Shown here piece by piece: positions 23,948-39,500 of a stretch of DNA of 64,000 bases. Under the pieces are notes generated by a model that saw only the letters and a program-made list of their open reading frames with translations, ran no database searches and was not told where the DNA came from. Numbering within the stretch: the stretch's first letter is position 1; the number at the start of each line of letters is the position of its first letter. Both the position numbers and the translations under genes were made by a program. Source of the DNA: Salvelinus alpinus (taxonomy: Eukaryota > Chordata > Actinopteri > Salmoniformes > Salmonidae); NCBI RefSeq assembly GCF_045679555.1, contig NC_092120.1, positions 8,607,805 to 8,671,804 of the forward strand, written 5' to 3'.

Positions 23948-24759
23948 CTCAGGGGCTTTGGGACATCTGTCAGTGCCACAGGGTGTGTAACCCTAATGTA
24001 ACCCCCATTTCCTGCCCCCTCTGTCTCTTAGCATAGGGAGTTAGAGGAGACATTACTGTACACTGTCCACTGCAGCCTGATCTCGCTCTCACACACACAC
24101 ACACACAGAAAGAGGGAACTAGTAGGAGAGACACTTTCCCAAACGCACACAAACACTCAGTGATCCCAACTAAGCTCAGTGGTCAGAACTCTGTCAGCAC
24201 ATTCACAGACCCTTCTGTTCTCCAGAGACTGGGAGAGAGCCACACACACACTCCTCTTGCCCAATGTCAGGGATTTTAAGTAGAATGTGTTCTAAGAACA
24301 CTTTCTGAGAATCATCTGTACTGTTGCTCTCTCTCTGTGAGTGCTACGTTTTACAGCTTTCCCAAAATAAAATACCCAATTGGCCAAACTTGACCTCCAC
24401 TGACTGGTCCCGAAGTAAAATGCTTCTAGAAAATCACTATCCAACTATGTCTTCAGTCTTTTACAACATTTTGTTTTTTTTAAGTAAATGTTTTCTGGGA
24501 ATGTACTTCTCTTGACCTCCACTTGTACTGCCTGGCACAAAGGTTTTAATATAAAAATGCTTTTAGAGAGTTGATGTAATGTTCCTGACCTGCAGCTAAC
24601 ACAGCGTTAGGTTATTTAGTTGTTGTTGATAATCCACATCGTCCTCCTCTGGCTCTAAACACTGATGACTAATCGAAGCCTTAGCTTCCTTGTCTCGATC
24701 GCTCTCCCCTGACGTGTACATAGTATAAATATATAAATACAGTATCTAGCGGAAAGAAA

Positions 24760-24765
24760 AATAAA
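24760..24765 (+). terminator. Candidate polyadenylation signal AATAAA
   Basis: AATAAA in an AT-rich context 4.7 kb after the first nectin stop codon, followed by a short T-rich stretch. It would give a long 3'UTR. Use of this site is a guess, and other A-rich hexamers occur nearby. Confidence 0.3.
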
Positions 24766-24965
24766 GAATTACTAATTTATGGTGTCACGTGTTCTATTTC
24801 TCAGCGGCAAGCATGAAGGATTTATTCTCTTCTGTATCAATGCTTAGTCCTTATCTTTTTATCTCTTATTGCAGTGATTTATAATTTATGTTTTTGGAGT
24901 GCTTTATTTCTCGATTGCTTTGCTGTGATTACTACGCCAAAACAGGCTTAATGTGCTTTTACTGC

Positions 24966-25095
24966 ACAAAATGGTGCACGGTGCACACTCGAAACAATCT
25001 CACCACAAAATGGTGCACGGTGCACACTCGAAACAATTTCACCACAAAATGGTGCACGGTGCACACTCAAAACAATCTCACCACAAAATGTGCTT
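24966..25095. repeat. 39-bp tandem repeat, just over 3 copies
   Basis: The unit contains AAAATGGTGCACGGTGCACA and CAATCTCACCAC. GTGCACGGTGCAC is a near-perfect internal palindrome in each copy. Confidence 0.9.
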
Positions 25096-25518
25096 TTTAT
25101 TCACCATTCTATGAACTTGTTTATTTTATTTTTTAAAGAATCATTTTAGAATTTGTCACTATTTGTCATGTCTTTCTATTTTTTATGTATTTTTTTCTAT
25201 TTGGTTGCAATTAAAGTTTTCTTGATTTTTGAAATGATGACCTTGTTGCTGTGCATTATGTACATAGAAGGAATATAAATAATAATTTAATGTAGGTATC
25301 TGGGTATATTTATTATCAATGTCCTCTGTTGGCTAGTGTCACATGTTGGCACACCATGGAGGGTGCTGAGTCTTGCTGTTTGTCTCGTTTCGGTTGTGAT
25401 AAAACTGTTCATTGTCAACAGAGTGCTGATAACATAGGCTATGGGAATCAACATGAAGGTTAGAGGGGGTGAGAGGCCATTGTAGGTGAATTGTGTTAGC
25501 TCACGTTTCACTCACACC

Positions 25519-25698
25519 TAGTGGTTAGAGCGTTGGACTAGTAACTGAAAGGTTGCAAGTTCAAATCCCCGAGCTGACAAGGTACAAATCTGTCGTTCTG
25601 CCCCTGAACAGGCAGTTCGCCCACTTCCTTGGCCGTCATTGAAAATAAGAATTTGTTCTTAACTGACTTGCCTAGTTAAATAAAGGTAAAATAAAAAA
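25519..25698 (+). mobile_element. HpaI-type tRNA-derived SINE, 5'-truncated
   Basis: The sequence starts TAGTGGTTAGAGCGTTGGAC, contains a pol III box-B-like GGTTGCAAGTTCAAATCC, continues through CAAATCTGTCGTTCTGCCCC and ends in an A-rich tail. The perfect 9-bp duplication ACTCACACC flanks it (25510-25518 and 25699-25707). The first few bases of the usual family head are missing. This family is characteristic of salmonids. Confidence 0.9.
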
Positions 25699-25721
25699 AC
25701 TCACACCCAAGCCCCTCCCCC

Positions 25722-25759
25722 TGTTTGTTTGTTTGTTTGTTTGTTTGTTTGTTTGTTTG
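25722..25759. repeat. (GTTT)n microsatellite
   Basis: About nine GTTT repeats, degenerating into GATT. Confidence 0.95.
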
Positions 25760-28700
25760 ATTGATTTGCATATGTCATCTGGTTGGATGGAGTGACCCCG
25801 CTGCTGTGGTAACGGGTAGTTTGGACAAGAGTGGGAGAGTCAAGGAAACATACCGATATTGTGTGTAATGGCTTAGGAATGTGGTGTTGCTTTAGTGTTA
25901 CTCTGGAGGCAGAGGGAGAGTTTATCAGTTGGGGAATGTGCATGCTGGCTGAAACTAAGTAATTAGACCAGCTCTCAAGGGCTGCATTCTTTGAACCCTC
26001 TGACTCAACCAGACTGGTTTGGTCAAAAAAGTGGGAGGAGACGCGTGCTTGCATGCGCCCATCATTTTATCACTGTAAAACCGTGTGACCTTCACTCCCC
26101 ACAGTAATACAGTGCAGAGATGAAGTCGAAATGGATTCATTGTGTGAAGGTTTGAATGTTTTTCTGCCCTGTAGTCTCTGCTAGAACCAATTTGGTTCTT
26201 TAGGTCCGTATCTTCCGTGTCTTGACTCATTGCCACAGGTCTGTGTGTGTGTCGTCTATAGGGTTTTTCCGCCGATGCTCAAACTATTTATTCAGAGTCC
26301 AGACAGCCATCTGGCTCCACTAATTGCTTTGAGTTTGAGGCTGGAACAATGAGAAGACGACACTCACTCTCTTCTCTGGGCTCCTGGCTGAATGCTAAAG
26401 ACTTCCTTTCACAACAGAACAGAAATGGTGGCATCACTTGAAACACCTGAGAGGGATACACCCAGACTGTGTTGAGCTCAACAGAAATATTGAATAGTTT
26501 AAGAGTAGTGACCCCTTAAACCAAAACCTGGCTGTTCAACCAAAAACCACATAATCTAGATTTGAATCCAAACTGACACTGCGGTGCCAAGCTCTCAATG
26601 TTGTCCAATCCCTGTTCTAACGTAGTGCTGTACCAGTCCAGTGTCAATCCGCTGTAGTTATATTGTAGTGATACCCGGGGCACTGTCATGGTGGCCCTGT
26701 TCTGGCTCCCTGTGACGGGAGGATGAGGCAGACATTGTTTTTGTGTCTCTGTCGGACTCGGTTAGGAATAATCGTGTGTTTCTGTGTTTGTGCACGGAAG
26801 AATGTACTGTAACGGCATATTTGTGTGTTTAGACTCCAGCAAAGTGGGATAGTTTGTTTCTGTGTCTGGTATGATGGCCTGAGGGGTGTGCTGTGTGTGT
26901 GTGAGGAGACCTGTGTGTGAGGAGACCTGTGTGTGTGGACATCGGAGTTGGTAGACACATATGTATACATATCTGTGTGTACGCCCGTTTACCCTGCAGC
27001 ATTCAACGTTTATACTGTCCATGGCTTCTAATTGTCTGAGCTACTGTCCAGTCCATACAGTAGTGTATAGATTAACACACAGCCTTAACACACACATTAA
27101 CCTGTTCTAGTCTGCTGATGGATGAATAGAAGCTAGCCTACCGCCACCTGTCTCCGTTTAACCCCTCACCCTTAGGCTCCAGGCCTGACTCAACGATCCC
27201 AGAGTGTGATAGCTAGCCTGATGAGTGAATCACAGTATGATGTATTGATGGGCTGACCCATGAGGGCATCTCTTCAATGACCTATGTGAGTAGCCAGCCT
27301 GGTTCTGACCTTTTTTTAATGTGAATGGAAACTCCTTTTGGCTTCATCACATGCTTTGTGTAGATTCTGTTTGACTTTCTCCAATCCAGAGCCACAGATT
27401 TACGGTGTATTCATTTTTTTGTACTGTTTTTCAAAAAAATGTAAATATATATTTTTAAACCAAATACTATGTATGAGCTGGGTGCTGCACACCAATGACA
27501 ATATTTGACACCTTACAGAGCACTTTTTCCATGTGCTGTATTTGATCTTCTACTCCCTGCTGTTTGCAAAATGATGGCTTCTCCTGGCCTAGCCTGGGTA
27601 CCTGTCTGTCTGCAATATGTCTGCATTCCACACTACTACACCATATTCTTGTCAATGTCAAGTACACTAAAGCAGAACACACTTGAACTCTTGAGATTAC
27701 TGAGACTACTCTTTAGCATAACAGACACAGGAAATGGTATTGTTCCTCTTTATCAGTAAGTCATAATGTTGACTCTTCTCAGGGTTTTATTAAGCTACAT
27801 TTTGTACACACACACACTCAACCCCTGGTCTGCTGTTGTGGGGGGGGGGGGGGGGGGGTGGATGCCCCTGTATCCCCCTGTATCCCCTAGCGTCCCAAGG
27901 AGTTTACTCTTCCTGTCCTGATGCTGACCGGGCTGGAGCTGACGGCAGACAGGGAGCAGGGGATTGTGGGTAGCAGGGCTCCCAGGGGTGCTGCATGGTT
28001 GGCCCACTGCCACCAGAGCAGTAGGGGTGGGGAGGGGAGGGGGCATCTGACAGGGTTGAGATGGGGGTGGAGGTAGAGGGGGGTAGATAGATGAATGTAG
28101 ATCCAGTTGAATGCACCTTCCACATGACAGTGTGTGTTTGGGAGGAGGACTGTGGAGGAGAAGCGGGGGGGTTGTTGTAGGGTGATGGGTTTCAGTATAG
28201 TGTAGGGGGAGGTGATAGAGGATGTAGGTTTAGGAGTGGGTTGGTTTGGGGTGAGGAGAGGAACGCGGGGAGTAGGATTAGACGAGGGGGGGCATGGGGT
28301 TAGTGCAGCTGTGTTCGTTTAGATTCTGTGAGATCCGTGTGTGTGTGTGTGTGTGTTCTCTCTATATGTCCCACTCAGTGGTGCAGTGACCTCAACCACC
28401 ACCTGCAAAAACAGACGGCAGCTGCAGATGAGAGGTGTGCGTGCGCGTGCGCGCGCGTGTGTGTGTGTGTGTGTGCGTACATCAAGTTCCCATGCTGGGA
28501 TGTACCTGCAACTAAACCTCTCCCTGAAGCACACAGAATAATAATAATACATTTTCAGGGTCCTGGTTAGCTGGCAGCACTGACCTACTGTCTGTCAATC
28601 AGATCTTTATCCATATGAGAATGGTTACCCCTGCTCTGCTTCTAAGAATAGATGTGTGTGTGTTTGGCTCGGGCACTCACCGTCTCAACAGGCTCTCAAT

Positions 28701-29824
28701 CGTGCTCTCACGACAGACAGACCAAGAGAAGAGCAGAAACAAACAGAAATACTCTGGCTCTAGGTTGATCAGGATAACTCATAGGATATTTTTATTGGAC
28801 TCTTGTCAGGTCTAGAGTGAATCAACTGGTCACAGTGTGTGTTTGTGACGATGTACATGCAACTCTCACACACTGGATAGAGATTGTGTGCGTCTTCTCT
28901 CTGAGGTAGTCCAGAGTGATTTTATTCAGTGACTGTGTGGTCTCGTCTCTCTGTAGGAGTGAAGTCTATTTCTGTTCTCTTTGTCTGACATCAAATAGAG
29001 TCAGGTTGTGGGAAGTACTGTGACTACTTCACACAGCTATGTCTGTGTGTGAGGCAACTTCTCTTGACACTTCTACACACACTCTGTATTATCTCTTCCA
29101 TTCACCTTTGTCTCTCCATCTAAACACCTCTTTTTCTTCTCTCTATCAGACATCCATCTCCATCACTCTCTCTCGCTCTCTCTCTGCTTACTCTTTCACC
29201 TCTTTTATTTACCTTTCTCTCTGTCACTCTCTCTGTCACTCTCTCTGCTTACTCTTTCACCTCTTTTATTTACCTTTCTCTCTGTCACTCTCTCTCACTC
29301 TCTCTCTGTCACTCTCTCATAATAAAGAAGGGAGATGGATGGTGAGAATCTGACATCCCACCTCACTGCTCAGAGACACAGTCTCTCTTCCTCCCCTTAT
29401 ATCTCTCTCCCTGTTTCTCTGATCTGGTTACCACAGGAGACTGACAACCCCCCAGTGTTACCTGCAGCCCATCAGATCACAATCTATTCTGTGAGGAAAG
29501 GAGTTCCTTCCCCTTTCAACTTATTGAGCTTCTCTGTTGCAAGCCAGACGTTGTCTAGAGGGCAGAACAGAGGGGAGCTGAAGGTATTGAACTGTGTGGT
29601 GTATCTACCTGTCTGCTGAGCCCTGCTCTTAACACACTGCAGGGCCACAGTGACAGGTGCACAGTGACAGGGCCACCGTGACAGGTGCACAGTGACAGGG
29701 GCACAAATATGGTGCTGTGGGTCGGCTCCATGGAGAGGCCTGATTCATGTCCATGTGCAGAGGAGTGTCTGACACGAGAGCAGTGTGTGTGACATATGAG
29801 AGCAATGAGCAGCCTGGGCCTTAG

Positions 29825-29878
<54 letters not shown>

Positions 29879-30587
29879 CAATATTAGAGCTCTCATCTTT
29901 ACCACCTATGGCTCCTTGGGCGTAGCAGCACTATATTGGTTTAGCTGTACTTTAGTGTGTGTCTGGTCTGGGAGTCTCTAGTCTTCAATCATCTGTAGCC
30001 CCATGCCTCTATTCTACAATTTATCTCTATAAGCTTTTCTCCTGTCCTTTATCCTCCATAGGCCCACACCAGGGATGCGGCCAAAATGGCCCTCTATTCC
30101 CTATGTAGTGCACTACTTTTGACCAGAGCCCATTTCTGGTCTAAAGTAGTGCACTACATAGCGAATAGGTTGTGAATTTGGGACACAGGCCATGTGATGT
30201 ATGGAGCTGTTCCATTTCTAGATCTGTTTCTGTGCTACATGGTCAGTCTAGTGTCTGAGGTTTTCTCTGCGTGCGTAGCCTATCACGTCTGTGGCCAGGC
30301 TGTCTGTGGTCGTTTATCCTGCTTAGGGCCCTCTACACTGCTGCTGTCCCGGTGTGGTAATATGTCTTTTATATCAGTCTCTCTCAGCTCTCCTCTTCCC
30401 TAGTTAATCACTGTTCACAGTGTCTGTGGAACAATGCATTAGGTTGCCTTCTGTAGTGTGTGTGAAGTTGGGGTGTGTGTGTGGCTTTGGCACTGCATGG
30501 CTACTGGTGTAATGTGATGTACCTTTTGTAGCATGTGTGGTTCACATATGAATGTGTGACAATTTATGTGGTTGGACGATTTTGTAT
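25760..30587 (+). other. Nectin intron segment, no exon recognised
   Basis: Low-complexity islands only: a G homopolymer at about 27840-27858, a TG/CG run near 28339-28477, CT-rich sequence at 29140-29320, a (CA)n at 29828-29875 and a small MITE at 30072-30187. No splice-bounded coding segment was seen on either strand. Confidence 0.55.
30072..30187. mobile_element. Short palindromic MITE
   Basis: The left half CCCTATGTAGTGCACTACTT and the right half AAGTAGTGCACTACATAGCG are inverted copies around GACCAGAGCCCATTTCTGGTC. Terminal parts (GGGATGCGG and TTTGGGACACA) are more diverged. A family of this form is abundant in salmonids, by recall. Confidence 0.75.
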
Positions 30588-32375
<1,788 letters not shown>

Positions 32376-32869
32376 TGCTGTATTCAATTCTTGTTTGTTT
32401 GTGTGTGTGTCTGCTCCCATTGTGTGTAGGCAGTCTATTTGACTTGATGAGCCAGGCTTTGTATTAGGCAGGTTGAGCTGCAGGGGGAATTTTGTAACAG
32501 TTGACCGGTTCCACTGAGTCATTTGTGTGGAGGAGAGAGCGAAAAAGAGCGCGATGGGAGGGAAGGAGGGAGTAGGGGCACAAGTGGTTAGGGGTGAAAG
32601 ATGAGTGCAGATGAAAAGTGATGGAGGAGAAAACGCGAGAGGGGAAAGAGAACACCAGCTGGAAGAGGCAGAGGGAGCAGAGATCACACTCCCTCCTTCA
32701 TTCCTTCCCTCCTTCCTTGTCCTTCATCCATGGGCCCTGAGCCTGACTGTAGTGTATAGCCCCACTCCTCATTACACTCTCTCAACCTTAAAGGTCACAG
32801 GCATGGTGGGATGGAGCAGTGCTTTTAAAATGCAACAAGAAAAGCTCCGTTATGTAACATCTGCTGGAG

Positions 32870-33222
32870 CTTTTGTCAGGGAGTTGTGTGTTTGTCAGGG
32901 AGTTGTGTGTCTGTCAGGGAGTTGTGTGTGTCTTTGTCAGGGAGTTGTGTGTGTCTTTGTCAGGGAGTTGTGTGTGTCTGTGTCAGGGAGTTGTGTGTGT
33001 CTTTGTCAGGGAGTTGTGTGTGTCTTTGTCAGGGAGTTGTGTGTGTCTTTGTCAGGGAGTTGTGTGTGTCTTTGTCAGGGAGTTGTGTGTATCTTTGTCA
33101 GGGAGTTGTGTGTGTCTTTCAGGGAGTTGTGTGTGTCTTTGTCAGGGAGTTGTGTGTGTCTTTGTCAGGGAGTTGTGTGTGTCTTTGTCAGGAAGTTGTG
33201 TGTCTTTGCCAGGGAGTTGTGT
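32870..33222. repeat. About 23-bp minisatellite
   Basis: The unit contains GTCAGGGAGTTGTGTGTGTC with a following TTT. About 15 copies, some shortened. All three plus frames are open, again without coding meaning. Confidence 0.93.
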
Positions 33223-33552
33223 GGGTTGATACTATTGTGTTGAACTCTCTGCTGACATCATCTAATATCCAGAGACTAGTTTCACTGGGCTCTCTGCAAC
33301 TTGAGGTGCTGTACAGTATCCAGGCCTATAGCCTGTCTCTGAGGCTAAGTCTCCATGCCTGTCCCCTATAGCTCTGGCTGTCCTGTCCACCCTGTCCACC
33401 CTGTCTCCTTCACTGACTCCCCCCTCCTCTCCCTATCCACTCTCTTCTCTCCCTCCATCCCTCCTGTCTCTATTTGTGGTAGTAATGTTTTTGTACAGTG
33501 ATGACAACCAGGGTCATAGCTAGCCTGCCACCCCGTCCAGCGGTGGAGCTGC

Positions 33553-33554
33553 GA

Positions 33555-33621
<67 letters not shown>
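33553..33621. repeat. (CA)n microsatellite
   Basis: Uninterrupted CA run of just over 30 repeats in the nectin intron. Confidence 0.95.
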
Positions 33622-33623
<2 letters not shown>

Positions 33624-34784
33624 GTGTTTGGTGACATTTTACAGCAAAATGATTCATCAATGTTGACATTCAGCCTTATGAATAATATTCATGATCCATA
33701 CAGCAGAGGCATGTTACACACAAGCGTGTACACACACACGCGCTCCTGCAGGCGGTGGGGAGAGCATGTCACAGCCAAGACATGTCACACAGACACAGTA
33801 TGCATTTACCCAAGTTACTGGTCACTAGAGATGTTCTTCCACTATACAATGGATAGACGACTGTAGATCTGTAGACCGATAGATGAATAATTAGACTCGT
33901 ATAACCTTTGTTCTCTTTCATTCTGTATTCTGAAAGACTTTACCCCCCCCAGTGTTTTGTTTAATTCACATTTTTAATCAGCCAGGCATTTTGGAATTCT
34001 TATTTCAGTCATATTTTTCCTCAGTTTTCAGTAACACCCTTTTCCTTCAGGCGTTGGACCTGTGTTAAGTCTGGTATGATGGCAGTCGTTTTTGAAAGGA
34101 GCTCGAGGTTTGGTGCGTGAAAAAAGAGAAAGAATGAGTTGGAGTGAGTGAAGATAATGCGATGATGGGCTTTGGTGCAGGTGAACATTCCTTGGTGTCA
34201 TATAGCAGAGGGTGAAGGGAGAGTGTCTTTCTGTCAAACGGGTTGGTGGCATTTTATTTGTGACAGTGGACACTGTTGTCTATGGCATGTATGCTAAGTC
34301 AACTAGCCTAATATTGCTTAATGGTCTGCTGACAGGTGTGTTTCAGAGGAAGGGGTTGAGCTTTTATCTTGGCTAGTCAGTCAGACAGTCAGGCTCCTGT
34401 CACTCTTGCTACCTGGCTGCTGCTACCTGCTAGACAGTTCTGTCACCTAGAGGAAACACTGATGGTCCTAATACAGGTGTCTCAGAGACCGGTGTTGTTC
34501 ACCTCCAGTTGAGCTGGTAGAGCAGAGACCGAGGCACCTGATACAGGTCTAACAGGTGTGTCTGTGTCTAGAAGAAAGATGGGTATGTGTCACCTAGAGT
34601 AGACACATCTATCTGATACACATCTATCTGATACACGTCTATCTGATACACGTCTATCTGATACCGCTGTGCGTGTGTGTGTCGCCTGCAGGAAGTGTTG
34701 AACATCAACAAGCCATTGATAGATTACACAGAGAACAATGCCATGATCTGCTCCTGTTCAGGTGGCTGCTACTGTGTACACAGC

Positions 34785-34910
34785 AGGGTTGGGATCAATT
34801 CAGTTTCAATCCAGGAAGTGAACTGAAATTCAAGAACTGCAAACTTCTCATAGAAAGTGAATGGAAACTTTTCAATGATTGAATTGAAATGGAAGTTACC
34901 CCAACCCTGG
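34785..34910. mobile_element. Small inverted-repeat element (MITE-like)
   Basis: The left end GGGTTGGGATCAATTCAGTT and the right end (TTGAATTGAAATGGAAGTTACCCCAACCC) are imperfect inverted repeats, with the centre itself partly self-complementary. Resembles a dispersed fish family. Ends are approximate. Confidence 0.55.
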
Positions 34911-35502
34911 TACACAGACCAAAAGAAAGTTGAGCGTTGTGAGATGTTGAGAACAGACAGAATACCGGCCCAGGCGAAGACAGTTGGAGTAGAAAGGAAG
35001 TCACTGCCCATCTAGGTGTGTAATAGCTGCTATTTCTGCCTTATCCTTCACATTGAGTAGCCTCCATTCCCTTAGCAGCAGATCAAAAACACTCACATCA
35101 GCTCTGTTCCATCCTTCTGACTCTGTGTTGTTACACAGGTACCTTTCTTCCCCACACACACTCCTGTCTCTCCGTGTGTGTGTTCCCTCCTTTTGCCGTG
35201 TCTAACGCGGTCTGACACACACTTGTGCAGAAGCGTACACACACACTAACTACTTCAGGAGGATTGGGCAGTAAAGCTGGCAAGAAATCAATCCTCTCTC
35301 CCTCTTCTCCCTTCTTCCACTCTTCTGTCCTCTGAGCTCTGTATTAAATATGTAGAGCCCTGTGCTGTGCTGGGTGTTTAAGAGGTAGTGTAGTGTCTCC
35401 TCAGGGAACACTGATATGACTCCCATCAACACAGCTCTGAATGACGTGTGTGTACATAAGCACTTACAATGAGGATTGTAGTCTGTTACTGTACACACAC
35501 AC

Positions 35503-35506
<4 letters not shown>

Positions 35507-35559
<53 letters not shown>
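35507..35559. repeat. (CA)n microsatellite
   Basis: CA run of more than 20 repeats. Confidence 0.95.
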
Positions 35560-35560
<1 letters not shown>

Positions 35561-35681
35561 GACTTAGTGTGCTCTGGTGAACACTTAAATTGACTGGCAT
35601 GCACTCACACACACTGACTGGTGTCTACAGTAAAACGATCATAATGTGAAAAACAACCAGCAGCGTTGCAGTTTGACACTC

Positions 35682-36363
35682 AAACCGGTGCACCTGGCAC
35701 CCACTACCATACTCCGTTCAGACCGGTGCACCTGGCACCCACTACCGTACTCCGTTCAGACCGGTGCACCAGGCACCCACTACCGTACTCCGTTCAGACC
35801 GGTGCACCTGGCACCCACTACCATACTCCGTTCAGACCGGTGCACCTGGCACCCACTACCGTACTCCGTTCAGACCGGTGCACCAGGCACCCACTACCGT
35901 ACTCCGTTCAGACCGGTGCACCTGGCACCCACTACCGTACTCCGTTCAGACCGGTGCACCAGGCACCCACTACCGTACTCCGTTCAGACCGGTGCACCAG
36001 GCACCCACTACCGTACTCCGTTCAGACCGGTGCACCTGGCACCCACTACCGTACTCCGTTCAGACCGGTGCACCAGGCACCCACTACCGTACTCCGTTCA
36101 GACCGGTGCACCAGGCACCCACTACCGTACTCCGTTCAGACCGGTGCACCTGGCACCCACTACCGTACTCCGTTCAGACCGGTGCACCTGGCACCCACTA
36201 CCGTACTCCGTTCAGACCGGTGCACCTGGCACCCACTACCGTACTCCGTTCAGACCGGTGCACCAGGCACCCACTACCGTACTCCGTTCAGACCGGTGCA
36301 CCTGGCACCCACTACCGTACTCCGTTCAGACCGGTGCACCAGGCACCCACTACCATACTCCGT
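35682..36363. repeat. 38-bp minisatellite, about 18 copies
   Basis: The unit contains ACCGGTGCACCTGGCACCCA then CTACCGTACTCCGTTCAG. Two diagnostic variants alternate along the array (CACCTGGCACC versus CACCAGGCACC, and CCGTACT versus CCATACT at or near the edges). Three forward frames of 220-246 codons are open, but these are artefacts. Confidence 0.95.
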
Positions 36364-36531
36364 CATAAGGCACTTCAATATTTTGTCTTGCTCATTCACC
36401 CTCTGAATGACACATGTCTCGAGGCTTAAAATCCTTCTTTAACCTGTCTCTTCCACTTCATCTCCTCGATTCAGCTGGTCAGTCTGTCATGGAAAGAGCG
36501 GGTGTTCCTAATGTTTTGTACACTCGGTGTA
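36364..36531 (+). mobile_element. Truncated MITE with one intact terminus
   Basis: The right end GTTCCTAATGTTTTGTACACTCGGTGTA matches, from recall, the terminal repeat of a common salmonid DNA element. The matching left terminus is missing, because the element starts inside GTCATAAGGCACTTCAATA directly at the end of the 38-bp minisatellite. Confidence 0.5.
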
Positions 36532-39500
36532 TGTGTGTCTTTCTGTATTGTGTTGACTGTCATGTTGAGCGTCATTGTAACGCGCAACCAGTGTTTGTGT
36601 CATGTCTTTCACGCAGGGCTGGCCTGCTGTTCCACACTGCACCAAGTGTCCTTCACTGCTACCTATTGATTACCTCACACACTGTGCTCCTCGCCCACTG
36701 CAATTTATTTATGTCCACTCACCCACTTTATACTTTGCTGTTGCTATTGAACTGTCTATCTCTGACACACACACACACTGAGAGGTGGGAGAGATGGAGG
36801 AGCATGATATAGCGAACTGTATATTGAGATTCTGATGAATTGTGACATAAAAATGATTATCTGAGAGAGACAGACTTGATGCGGTGTGTTAGATGCTGTA
36901 GGAAGGATCATTATGTGCTCATGGGGTTGTCTGTCTGGAGGATATTGTCGGTAATGCCTTTTGATGCATGTACAGCAGTTTGATATTCTTCATATGTGAC
37001 ATGCGGGGGTGGGTGTGCATGTGTAAATGTGGTTATTAGTATGCATACATTGTGTGTGCGTGACAGTATGTGTGTGTGTCAGCCTGTATGATTGTGTTTT
37101 TGTAACACTAAATGTGTCCATGCATTTATAGTGTGCTATGTGTAATGTTAGTGTTAAGGACAGACGCTGTGAAGAGCACATCTATAGCAACACCATAGTA
37201 GGTGGTAATGAGTTCCATCACAGGAGGCTGCTGAGGGGAGGACGGCTCATAATAATGGCCGGAATGGAGCAAATGGAATGGCATCAAACACCTGGAAACC
37301 ATGGAAACCATGTGTTTGATATCATTCCACTGATGCCGCTCCAGTAATTACCACGAGCCCGTTCTCCCCAATGAAGGTGGCACCAACCTCCTGTGACTTC
37401 CATGTATGATCAGCACAAGGCTCCCACAACCTCGAACACCTCCCAGGGAACACAGGAGATGTGAGAGGAACTATATATAACTGTGGTTCTGGTTTGCATT
37501 GTGATTCCACACCCATATGCCCACAGGCCCATTAGATGTCCATGCAAATAACGTGTGCATACTTGAATGTGCATGTTACTTGCACTGTAACCCTGCATAA
37601 TCAACAACAAACTAAACCTAGTCACGGTAGCTCGCCACATAACGATAAGTCCTTATTTTCGACATACAAAATCTTACCCTCATTGCCTATTCTATTCCAT
37701 TGTTTTTATGCCCAATAGTTCACCATGGCAGAGGAGAATTGTCTTAATGAGAGTTTAAATGCAGAGCTAGAGCCGGGCCTGTGCCGTTCTGGCTGTGCAG
37801 ATTCTCTTGAAGGGCATTGGATGAAAAGGAGAGAGAATGCAACTGGAGAGCGGGGCCATTACGGCTCCCCGTTCTGTTAATCAGTCTCTTATTCGAGGTA
37901 GTCTACTGGAGACGGCCCCCAATTAGCCGCCTGCTGTGGCCGAGAGGATACATCTCAGTAGCCTGAAGTCATCTCCTCTCTATCCTCCATCTCTACTGAC
38001 GTTGAACAAAGATAGCTATAAGTGATATTAAATTCTTGCAAGGCATCCTCCTCGATATTGCTTTGACCTAACACAGCCTCACCTGAGACTAGCACAGATG
38101 CCATTTCAGAACATCTCTTTTTATGTGTTAGTAGAGGAAACCGTAGTGTAAATGTTAGTTTGTCTCACCTCAATCCCCTCAGTAGGAGGCTGCGCCCTGG
38201 GCTGTGATCCCTCTGTGCATGGCGGAGTAGTGCTCCAGTAGTTAATGAAGGGGATGTTCTCCCAGGCAGAAGGTCACAGGGCAGGTAAACAGACCAATGG
38301 GTGACAGACCAGGCCCCAGGGAGGGAGGCGGAGGTTAGGGACAGTTCACATTATGACACGCTAGCTACCTGCGGTGACCTGGGTTCTTATAGTACAACTC
38401 CTAGTTATCCGGACTGGACTGTGTGTGTGGCACATGTACTTGTGTGTGCATGCCTTGTTATGGACCTGCCAGCTGCAACCTGTGTATGTTCTCTCTGTTG
38501 CTGGGATGAACAGCTATTTGGTGTGATTGTGGGTTGGTGTATATTGTCTTTGGACTACTACAGCCTGCCTATTCCTATCCCTATTGGTCCTTCTCAGCCG
38601 GACTGGACAGCTACATTTGGCTAATGCAGCAGGCCGGACTGGATCCAACCACCGCTGTGCCAGTGTAAAGTGGACTGTAAATATTGACGCAGAGACAGCG
38701 ATAGGGGAGCCGCGTCCTTGTCAGAGAGAGAGGGTATGAGGGAGAGAGAGAGATACCCTGCCTTCTCCCAGGGTGCCTGTCGGTGCCTTAATGCACCATG
38801 GCAGGGAGCACACGGTCTCCCTGCAGAGAGAGGGGGAGATCAACGTCAAACACTCACACACCCACACTCAATTGTATGCATACACACTGTCTTTCCTGCT
38901 GTTACACACACACATACACAGACACACACAGACACAGGCTTGGTGTCCCTGACATCCGTTTAATCCCAGTGTAAATGCATGGGGCCAGCTCTGGAGTCAC
39001 CCTAGATTAATACTGGGCCTGTCTGACAGACTACAGCTTCAGTACAGCACCAGGCCCAAGCAGGCAGCAGCCAACAGCAGTCCACGTGGTGGTGGTTATA
39101 TTGTGTATAGTGTGTTTATTATTAGCAGCAGTAATATAAGACTAGCATACTTGAAGAGGCAGTTCCCAAAGTGATCTGAATTCCTCTCCATCACCCCATC
39201 TCTCCCATTCATCCTCTCTTCTATCACTGTATGCCCTTGTCCTTATCTATCCCCCCCCCCCTACACCTCCAATATGTGTGATTATGTATGCGGCGCCTGG
39301 TTACCAGGATACAGGGTCGCTAGGGAGCGAGGTGTGTTGGGCTGAATGGATGTTGGTAATGTACCACTGTTAAGCCTTTAGGATCTAAGGGCTAGATTTC
39401 TCCTCTCCCTGACTGAGCAATGGGATTACTTCAGCTCTCTCTTCATCCTCATCCTCATCTCTATCAGTGCTGATCAATCCGTCTAGACCTAATCTGTAAC

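Larger units (their letters stand above)
20038..25210 (+). other. Probable 3'UTR and downstream intronic sequence of the nectin gene
   Basis: This follows the TAG of the intact terminal exon. It opens with a GA-rich stretch and a 45-bp tandem repeat, and contains a 28-bp minisatellite (23468-23947) and a 39-bp repeat (24966-25095). AATAAA occurs at 24760-24765 and ATTAAA at 25210-25215. For transcripts using the second tail, all of this would be intron. No other coding segment was recognised. Where the short transcript really ends cannot be told from sequence alone. Confidence 0.45.

Noticed and set aside
27795-28125. GC-rich segment considered as an exon
   Set aside because: It has open minus frames but no recognisable domain and no convincing paired splice sites, and lies next to a G homopolymer.
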